A stretch of DNA of 55,732 nucleotides from the NCBI RefSeq assembly GCF_016827675.1, contig NZ_JAERJA010000014.1, forward strand, positions 1 to 55,732, written 5' to 3'. This DNA is from Nocardioides limicola. GTDB lineage: Bacteria; Actinomycetota; Actinomycetes; Propionibacteriales; Nocardioidaceae. The notes beneath the pieces are model-generated. The model did not search any database and had not been told where the DNA came from. It was given only the letters and a program-made list of their open reading frames with translations. Position 1 is the first letter of the stretch; the number at the start of each line of letters is the position of its first letter. Shown here piece after piece: positions 50,351 to 55,732 of the stretch. The translations under genes and the position numbers were made by a program.

Positions 50351-52027
50351 ATGCACGACACACAGGCCGCGTGGTTGCACGGTTTCGCCATCAAGGGCCC
50401 GGGTGGGCTGCTGGGCGAAACCCCAGTTCGTGTCGGGCCGCTCGCCAAGGTGAACTTCCTGGTTGGACGCAATAACCACGGCAAATCCACCCTTCTTAAA
50501 GCAGCGACCCGCTGGGTCCCAGGGTCGACCAGGACGAAGGGCTTGGTCGCTGAAACGCTCGTGCCGGTCAAAAGAGAGGCGATGAAGCGCTTCTTCCGGA
50601 CAGAGCAAGGGCTCCAGGCCGCGATCGTCGAGGGCCAAGCGCTGGAGTTGGACAGCACCCGGGTGGCGGTCTGGGTGAAGGCAGAGCCCGGAACCGAACT
50701 CAAGAGTGGTTACGTCATGCAGGAGCTGACGAGACCAGCGGGTGGAACGAGCATTAATGACGCCGCGATCGGGCTGCACCTAGCCCGGAAGGCGGTGTTG
50801 ATCCCTGCCTTCCGGGCTCTAAGTCCTATTGATGACGAGACTGGGAAGACTGCCCCCGCCTTGTACAAGGGGGAAGGTCTTGTCAGAGAACTGGCGACGT
50901 GGCAGAACCCGGTGAACCCCGGCACCGCCGGCTACGACGCTGCCCGAGCGCGGTGGGGGAGTCTCCGAGAGTTCATGCGCGATGTCCTCGAGGACCCCAA
51001 TGCTGATCTTGAGGTGGCCGCGAACCAGACAGACCTCCACGTCCGCCTGGCCCAGGCCGGGCGGATGCTCAAGATCGATGATCTTGGCGACGGGGTGAAG
51101 CAGGTACTGATGATCGCGGCGGCGTGTGTCTACTACTCCGATCACCTGGTGTGCCTCGAGGAGCCCGAGATCCACCTGCACGCGGGGCTCCAACGCAAGC
51201 TCATGAAGTTCTTGGCAGAGAAGACCAGCAACCAGTATCTGATCGCCACCCACAGTGCACACGTGCTAGATCTGCCAGGGGCTCGGATCTTCCATGTCAC
51301 CCACAACGGCGAGTCAACGCAGGTTGCTCCAGCGGTTCGCGCCTCCGAGGTGCAACGAATCTGTCAGGACTTGGGCTATATGGCCTCCGACCTACTGCAG
51401 GCCAACTACACGGTATGGGTCGAGGGCCCGTCGGATCGGATCTACTGGCGTCGATGGCTCGAGCTGGTGGACCCCGACCTGGCGGAAGGGGTCCACTACA
51501 CCGTTATGAGCTACGGCGGCTACCTGGTTAGCGAAGTGAGCCTGGAGCCCGACGAAGCGGCGAATACGTTCGAGGACGGCCTTGTGCGATTGCTTAACCT
51601 GGGACGCGAATGCACCCTGATCGCTGACAGCGACAAGGCGTCGGCAACCTCCGAACTCTCCCCGACGATCCTGCGCCTGCGAGAGGAAGCTCGATCGGAT
51701 GGCAGCGGGCGCCTAGTCGTCATCGAGGAGGTCCGCACGGTGGAGAACTTGATCCCACGTGAGTTGTTCCGCGAGGTGGTCACCGAGCGGCATCCGAACG
51801 CCGGCCGCAGGCTCAAGAAGGCAGATGGGTACGGGAGGTTCGAGAAGCCGTTCGAGGGGATGCGTGCAGGAACATACTCCAAACCTGAGATCGCAAGGCT
51901 GGTTGCCGATCGCCTCCAACCGGAGCATGTCGATGGAGTACTGCGCACCGAGGTGGGTGCGTTGGCTAGCCGGATCCGCGCCGCCAACGGTCTCGGCGAG
52001 AGGGACACAGCCGTTGGTGGGGTGTGA
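50351..52027 (+). CDS. OLD-family ATP-dependent nuclease (ABC ATPase + TOPRIM), 558 aa
   Basis: GRNNHGKST (39-47) is Walker A, LVCLEEPEIHLHAGL carries Walker B with D-loop, and LIATHSAHVLD the H-loop. A TOPRIM domain follows with WVEGPSDRIYWRRWLE and LIADSDK. Class 1 OLD nucleases act in phage defence or DNA repair. No UvrD-like partner is present, so it is not a complete Gabija system. Placed 18 bases after tpg, so it may be in the replication operon. Confidence 0.8.
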   Translation: MHDTQAAWLHGFAIKGPGGLLGETPVRVGPLAKVNFLVGRNNHGKSTLLKAATRWVPGSTRTKGLVAETLVPVKREAMKRFFRTEQGLQAAIVEGQALELDSTRVAVWVKAEPGTELKSGYVMQELTRPAGGTSINDAAIGLHLARKAVLIPAFRALSPIDDETGKTAPALYKGEGLVRELATWQNPVNPGTAGYDAARARWGSLREFMRDVLEDPNADLEVAANQTDLHVRLAQAGRMLKIDDLGDGVKQVLMIAAACVYYSDHLVCLEEPEIHLHAGLQRKLMKFLAEKTSNQYLIATHSAHVLDLPGARIFHVTHNGESTQVAPAVRASEVQRICQDLGYMASDLLQANYTVWVEGPSDRIYWRRWLELVDPDLAEGVHYTVMSYGGYLVSEVSLEPDEAANTFEDGLVRLLNLGRECTLIADSDKASATSELSPTILRLREEARSDGSGRLVVIEEVRTVENLIPRELFREVVTERHPNAGRRLKKADGYGRFEKPFEGMRAGTYSKPEIARLVADRLQPEHVDGVLRTEVGALASRIRAANGLGERDTAVGGV

Positions 52028-52084
52028 AGGCGAGCAGCGTCTCCGGACGTTCCGGCGGCGACCGGGCGCGCCTCAAGGGGTGAT

Positions 52085-52157
52085 CTGCATTTGTCTACAG
52101 CAGTGCGACAAATGCAGACCGAATGTGAATCAACTCACCTCTGCTACAGCATTTGTC
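52085..52157 (+). promoter_or_regulatory. AbiE operator repeats
   Basis: CTGCATTTGTC (52085-52095) and GACAAATGCAG (52107-52117) are perfect 11-base inverted arms with an 11-base spacer. A third half-site GCATTTGTC lies at 52149-52157, just before TACAAT (-10-like, 52170 region). Negative autoregulation through inverted repeats is established for AbiEi antitoxins. Confidence 0.65.
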
Positions 52158-52182
52158 AATCACTTCACGTACAATTGCCGAC

Positions 52183-52857
52183 ATGGCCGCAGTGACCCTC
52201 ACGACGCTGGGCGCCATCGCTGAGCAGCGATGGGGTCTGCTGACGACTGCCCAGGCAGAGGCTGCCGGCGTGAGCCGTCAGCAGCTGTCGCGGTGGTCGA
52301 CCAGCGGCGTGCTCGAGCGGGTCGCCCAGGGCGTCTACCGGATGGCTGGCGCTCCGCCTCAGGACCACGAGTCGATCTATGCGACCTGGCTGGCGCTCGG
52401 AGGAGCGACCTCACCGGCGCCGACGCCGGGAGTCTCTGCGGTCGTTGCCGCCGGGACCACCGCGGCGATCGTGCACGGGCTGGGTGACTTCTTCCTCGAC
52501 GAGATCGACTTCATCGTCCCGGCCCGCAAGTCCACCCGGCTGCCCGGGGTGAAGCTGCGAGTGAAGAAGCTGACCCGCGATGAGGTGTTCCCGGTCAACG
52601 GGCTTCCGACGCTGACGGTGGAGCGCACGATCGCGGACCTGGTCGAGCAATGGGTCGACCTGTCCCTGGTGGCCGACGTGGTGCGCGATGGCGTTACCTC
52701 GAGGAAGCTCGCGTTTCCCGATGCCCTGGTGAGCTACCTCGACCCGATTGCGAGGGCACAGAGGCGCACCGATGTGGGTGCGGGGGACGGGCGAGTCATG
52801 GCGAGCGATCTGTTCGAGCTCGCGGGTGTCTACCCGGAGAGGTGGGACCGTGGCTGA
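52183..52857 (+). CDS. abiEi: AbiEi-type antitoxin, 224 aa
   Basis: The N-terminal winged helix (AEQRWGLLTTAQAEAAGVSR, then QQLSRWSTSGVLERVAQGVY) is the AbiEi N-terminal domain; the AbiEi antitoxin fold follows (LPTLTVERTIADLVEQWVDL). The start at 52183 is close to the -10, so a leaderless or near-leaderless transcript is possible. Eight-base overlap with the toxin gene. Confidence 0.85.
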   Translation: MAAVTLTTLGAIAEQRWGLLTTAQAEAAGVSRQQLSRWSTSGVLERVAQGVYRMAGAPPQDHESIYATWLALGGATSPAPTPGVSAVVAAGTTAAIVHGLGDFFLDEIDFIVPARKSTRLPGVKLRVKKLTRDEVFPVNGLPTLTVERTIADLVEQWVDLSLVADVVRDGVTSRKLAFPDALVSYLDPIARAQRRTDVGAGDGRVMASDLFELAGVYPERWDRG

Positions 52858-53980
52858 GGGCGGGTACGCGAACTGGCGGGCGCTCGAACTGGCCACTAAG
52901 GAGGCCGCGAAGCGGCGAGAGCGTGACACGGGTTCCACGGCGCCGTCTGTGCGTCTGGATGCACAGATCCAGCAGGCCCGGTTCGACCGATTCCTGACGC
53001 GGGTATTCGCCGATGGAGAGCAGTCGGGGTGGATGCTCAAGGGTGGTCTAAGCATGCTGGCTCGGGTCCCTGCTGCCCGTCGAACGAAGGACGTGGACCT
53101 CGCCGCTGATCTAGCTGACCTCGACGAGGCGCGAGAAGCGCTGTCGCGGGCGGTCGACGTCGACCTGGGCGACCACATGACGTTCCGGTTCACCGGCGAA
53201 GAGGAGATCGGGCAGGGGGAGAACCAGCCCGGTGTGCTGATGCGACGTTTCGTGTTCGCCTGCATCGATACCAGCACCGGCGAGGGTGTCGAGCGCGGTA
53301 CTCGGGTGAAGGTCGACGTCGTCGTAGGGCCGGCGCCGGTGGGCAAGCCGGAGGTTGTTGAGCCGGCGAGCCGGCTCCATCTGGCGCGGCCGCTGGTCAC
53401 GCACCCCTACCGGCTCTACCCGACAGTCGATCAGATCGCTGACAAGGTCTGCGCGACCATGTCGACTTACGGAGATTCCGATCGACGCTCCAGTCGGGTC
53501 AAGGACCTGGTCGACCTAGTCGTGCTGGCCCGGACCCAGAAGGTCAACCTCGAAGAGCTGCGGGTGGCGATCGCGACCAAGGCAGCTCTGAGCCAGCTCA
53601 CCCCGTTCACACAACTCCAGGTGCCAAACGACTGGGCGCAGTCCTACCCCAAGGAGGCCCGCGGTGTCCCCGGTGCGGGGGACCTGACCCCTGCCGAGGC
53701 CGAGGCGTACGTCGCGCAGTTGGTCGACCCGGCGCTGGCCCCTGTGGGCTCTGAGACCGCTGTGTGGGTGCCTGGTGCGGGCTGGACGGCACCGGAGGCC
53801 GTGGAGGCTACTGAGGTCGCCGTAGCGGCTGACGTGGCCGCTGGAGGCGATGTGTACGTGCGGCACCACATCCGTGGTGGATGGCCGGTGCGTGAGCACT
53901 GGCGGGCAGCTCGCGGGACCGCCGTCGGGCAGAGCACCTGGCCGAGGACCACGCAGACGAGCGACAAGGGCGCTGACTGA
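52850..53980 (+). CDS. abiEii: AbiEii-type nucleotidyltransferase toxin, 376 aa
   Basis: WMLKGGLSMLARVPAARRTK followed by DVDLAADL is the AbiEii/AbiGii motif (GG-x-L ... R-x-TKDVDL) of the nucleotidyltransferase fold, and RSSRVKDLVDLVVLAR is the C-terminal signature. Type IV toxin of the AbiE system, reported to modify tRNA. A plasmid addiction or phage defence role is likely. GTG start at 52850. Confidence 0.88.
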   Translation: MAEGGYANWRALELATKEAAKRRERDTGSTAPSVRLDAQIQQARFDRFLTRVFADGEQSGWMLKGGLSMLARVPAARRTKDVDLAADLADLDEAREALSRAVDVDLGDHMTFRFTGEEEIGQGENQPGVLMRRFVFACIDTSTGEGVERGTRVKVDVVVGPAPVGKPEVVEPASRLHLARPLVTHPYRLYPTVDQIADKVCATMSTYGDSDRRSSRVKDLVDLVVLARTQKVNLEELRVAIATKAALSQLTPFTQLQVPNDWAQSYPKEARGVPGAGDLTPAEAEAYVAQLVDPALAPVGSETAVWVPGAGWTAPEAVEATEVAVAADVAAGGDVYVRHHIRGGWPVREHWRAARGTAVGQSTWPRTTQTSDKGAD

Positions 53981-55188
53981 TGGCCGTCAGACCTACCGTC
54001 AAGACGGTGGCCGACGAGCAGCTCGAGCTCGACTGGGTGCCGGCCGCGACACCCTCGACGACCGACTTCGTCTGCTGGCTGTGGGCCGCCTTCCCGCCGA
54101 GAAACGGCCGGCTGAACATCGCGCGGATCGCCGAGGCGCTGGAGATCTCACCCACGACGCTGCGCCGCTGGATCGCCGAGGACGAACCCAAGCTCCTGCG
54201 CCAGCAGGTCGTCAGGATGCACCAGCGGGCCATCCTGCGCGGTCGAGGGACATACCTCTGGCCCGCGCTCGACGAGGCCAGCCGGCGCCGGTCGGAACTG
54301 GCGTACGCGACCGCGAAGCGCAACGACGAGCTGATCCGGACTGAGCCGGACCGGATCGCCCCGACGTGGAAGAAGAACGGCACCCTCGACAAGCGGTGGG
54401 TCTACGTCGTGCACTGGCCCCGTGCGCACGCCTACGGGGTCGCGGTCGTCACGCACCACAAGTCCTCAGCCAGGGTGCTGCGGCACGGTGAGATCCTCGA
54501 CGCGATCGAGGTGCCCAACAAGTACGCCGCGATCGCGCTCAAGCAGGAGATCCTCGCCCGGGTCGACGAGCACCGATGCATCACCCCCAAGCACCTGGTG
54601 CCGACCGGTCACACCGAGACCTGGCGTGAGACTGGCGGGCCGACGACCATCCGCCGGCCTTTGGAGGTGGCGGTGGTGCGGTTCGCCGGCCTCGAGGCAG
54701 ACCGCACAGTCGTCGAGGACCTCCAGGTGCGGTTCCCGCTGGCCCGGGTGGCCGAGCATGTTGTGGACAGCGCTGCGACGGCCTGTGCGGCTCTGACGCT
54801 GCCGGTCGACGTGGTGGTGCTGGCCTCGACCGGCTGGACGAAGAAGACGTGGGGGAGCGCGAGGCGGCCGTGGCCAGGCGGGCGGTGGTTCGTCGGCGGC
54901 CGCAGGCCCCGGGCAGCGGGTATGTCCCTAGGTGAGCTCGTCAACGGCGTCGGCTCCGCTGGCGGGTTCCGGGCGCCGCTGGTGGTCGTGGCCGCCGGGC
55001 ATGCGAACGTCGGCCGCGGCCAGCTGCGAACGCTCGGTGGCGATACGTCCCGTGTGCTGCTCCAGATCGCGGGGCGCCGTGGGGCGGCCGAGCTCATCGA
55101 ACTTGAGGAACTCATTCAGCGGTATGACCACGACCGGGAGGAGCCGCGGCGAGCAGCGCGTGGGCTCCTGCGGTACGTCCCGGCCTGA
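53980..55188 (+). CDS. HTH-containing protein of unknown function, 402 aa
   Basis: An HTH-like segment (about 45-70: LNIARIAEALEISPTTLRRW) is followed by a basic helical region and a core around 125-215 with WVYVVHWPRAHAYGVAVVTH and YAAIALKQEILARVDEHRC. One-base overlap with the AbiEii gene. It is the last rightward gene before the telomere and holds three close matches to GGTAYGTCCC. I considered a relaxase or telomere-binding role; no catalytic motif supports either. Confidence 0.65.
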   Translation: MAVRPTVKTVADEQLELDWVPAATPSTTDFVCWLWAAFPPRNGRLNIARIAEALEISPTTLRRWIAEDEPKLLRQQVVRMHQRAILRGRGTYLWPALDEASRRRSELAYATAKRNDELIRTEPDRIAPTWKKNGTLDKRWVYVVHWPRAHAYGVAVVTHHKSSARVLRHGEILDAIEVPNKYAAIALKQEILARVDEHRCITPKHLVPTGHTETWRETGGPTTIRRPLEVAVVRFAGLEADRTVVEDLQVRFPLARVAEHVVDSAATACAALTLPVDVVVLASTGWTKKTWGSARRPWPGGRWFVGGRRPRAAGMSLGELVNGVGSAGGFRAPLVVVAAGHANVGRGQLRTLGGDTSRVLLQIAGRRGAAELIELEELIQRYDHDREEPRRAARGLLRYVPA

Positions 55189-55189
55189 A

Positions 55190-55510
55190 TCACCGAAGGG
55201 CGTAGGAGATCAGGGCGCCAGCCGTCAGGAAGGCTAAGTTGAGACCTGCTGACATCCAGAAGGCACGTCTACTTGAGTCCCGGAACTGGATGTCGAGCCG
55301 GTGCGTGAGGGCCTCGGCTTGCGATTCGGTGACCTCAGCGAGCTCCGCAACCTGACGAGCCGCTACCTGACGCTCAGCTGTTTCTTCCTCAAGGCGAGCG
55401 ATCTCGTCTCTCAACGAAGTCAGCCGGTCGATCGATGCATTGATGACCAGCAGTGAATCCCCAGCTTGGCGCGTGTACCTTCCGTCGCCGGCGCCGCCTT
55501 CTGGCGTCAA
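55190..55510 (-). CDS. Coiled-coil membrane protein, about 106 aa
   Basis: A long helix with coiled-coil character (about 28-75: DRLTSLRDEIARLEEETAER onward) is followed by a single TM segment at the C-terminus (about 85-105). The TTG at 55510 is an uncertain start. Convergent with the 53980 gene (one-base gap). Function unknown. Confidence 0.5.
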   Translation of the reverse strand: MTPEGGAGDGRYTRQAGDSLLVINASIDRLTSLRDEIARLEEETAERQVAARQVAELAEVTESQAEALTHRLDIQFRDSSRRAFWMSAGLNLAFLTAGALISYALR

Positions 55511-55730
55511 CTACATCGGAGGCGGCGCCGGCGGCAGCGAGAACCCCAAAGGCAGCCAATGGGACAGCAACTGCGACCGACCAGAGATCGCCGCTGAGCA
55601 GTGCAACTGCTGCCACCACTCCGGCCATCACGAGCATCATTACGCCGAGCCACTCATAGGTGGAGGTGCTCGCGGAGCGAGCCCCCCGAGGCTCCACTGC
55701 CCGCGGAGCGGGCAGTACCGGGCGGAGCAC
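55389..55730 (-). CDS. Doubtful two-TM protein at the right end
   Basis: Hydrophobic segments (LGVMMLVMAGVVAAVALLSG and VAVAVPLAAFGVLAAAGAA) followed by seven Arg look real. But the frame overlaps the preceding gene by about 120 bases and its 5' part lies in telomeric palindromes. An ATG near 55640 is a better start than 55730. Either a small real gene or one broken by a frameshift near 55500. Confidence 0.35.
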   Translation of the reverse strand: MLRPVLPAPRAVEPRGARSASTSTYEWLGVMMLVMAGVVAAVALLSGDLWSVAVAVPLAAFGVLAAAGAASDVVDARRRRRRRKVHAPSWGFTAGHQCIDRPADFVERRDRSP

Positions 55731-55732
55731 GG
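55668..55732. repeat. Right telomere-like palindrome region
   Basis: Perfect hairpins GCTCGC-GGA-GCGAGC (55668-55682) and ACTGCCCGC-GGA-GCGGGCAGT (55696-55716), then an incomplete third, CCGGGC-GGA-GCACGG (55718-55732), at the sequence end. All share the GCTNCGC core on the minus strand. The block 55699-55723 matches 59-82 in inverted orientation. The unfinished last hairpin suggests the physical end lies a little further out. Confidence 0.7.

Noticed and set aside
50351..52027. Gabija (GajA) or PARIS defence system
   Set aside because: No UvrD-like GajB follows, and ATPase and TOPRIM are in one protein; a single OLD-family nuclease is the simpler call.
53980..55188. Relaxase or telomere-binding protein
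   Set aside because: No HUH cluster, catalytic tyrosine context or known telomere-protein motif; only an HTH-like segment is visible.
1..55732. CRISPR array, tRNA or rRNA genes, insertion sequences
   Set aside because: No regular repeat-spacer array, no cloverleaf or rRNA sequence, and no transposase or integrase motif was seen in any frame.

Overview
The window looks like a complete or nearly complete linear conjugative plasmid (55.7 kb, high G+C) from an actinobacterium. Evidence for the host group: two WhiB-type Fe-S regulators, strong GC3 bias, a Tcp-type secretion apparatus, a Tad pilus with a LysM/BTAD protein, and a tap/tpg-like telomere replication pair. Evidence for linearity: both ends are gene-free and packed with short palindromes built on the GCTCCGC core known from actinomycete invertron telomeres. 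A GCCCGG-N4/5-CCCGCTCCGCGGGC block is shared in inverted orientation between the two ends. I cannot name genus or species.

Layout. 1-300: left telomere. 309-5275: leftward clusters of small accessory genes (DnaA domain IV-like protein, WhiB, DUF6573-like, an HTH protein), interrupted by a decayed Mom-family gene and a 41-nt nested palindrome. 5363-7347: PI3/4-kinase-fold protein, second WhiB-like protein, small membrane protein. 7359-19556: leftward conjugation genes: FtsK/TcpA-type translocase, cell-wall hydrolase with an embedded nuclease domain, VirB6-like, VirB4-like, TcpE-like, VirB2-like and TcpC-like proteins. 19839-23191, rightward: a sigma-factor-like protein, a DnaQ-type exonuclease, a repeat-rich putative centromere, ParA and a ribbon-helix-helix partner. 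23375-29546: type III restriction-modification, an AAA/STAND ATPase, a small wHTH protein. 30080-40758: complete Tad/Flp pilus locus (without a prepilin peptidase) plus a 1004-aa LysM/BTAD protein. 40862-44010: ArdC-like antirestriction protein and small genes. 44390-52027: replication operon with a 1723-aa CHC2/TOPRIM/DUF927/Tap fusion, a Tpg-like terminal protein and an OLD-family nuclease. 52183-55188: AbiE toxin-antitoxin pair and an unknown HTH protein. 55190-55732: membrane protein(s) and right telomere.

How it may work together. Six leaders, in front of the left accessory operon, the translocase, the T4SS operon, the LysM/BTAD gene, ardC and the replication operon, share TGTCACA-N17-ACTTGCCC. 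In five of six the spacing is exactly 17, so this looks like a dedicated -35/-10 pair. The sigma-like gene at 19839 is the obvious candidate to read it, which would make transfer, antirestriction and replication one regulon. Three other leftward promoters carry a second signal, TTACAG-N7-CTGTAA, placed between sigma-A-like -35 and -10 boxes. The replication gene contains six GGTTACGG iteron-like repeats inside its linker, a candidate internal origin. A further 10-mer, GGTAYGTCCC, occurs 14 times by my reading, on both strands, in and between genes, far above chance. No relaxase was recognised, so transfer may not follow the usual oriT-nicking route.
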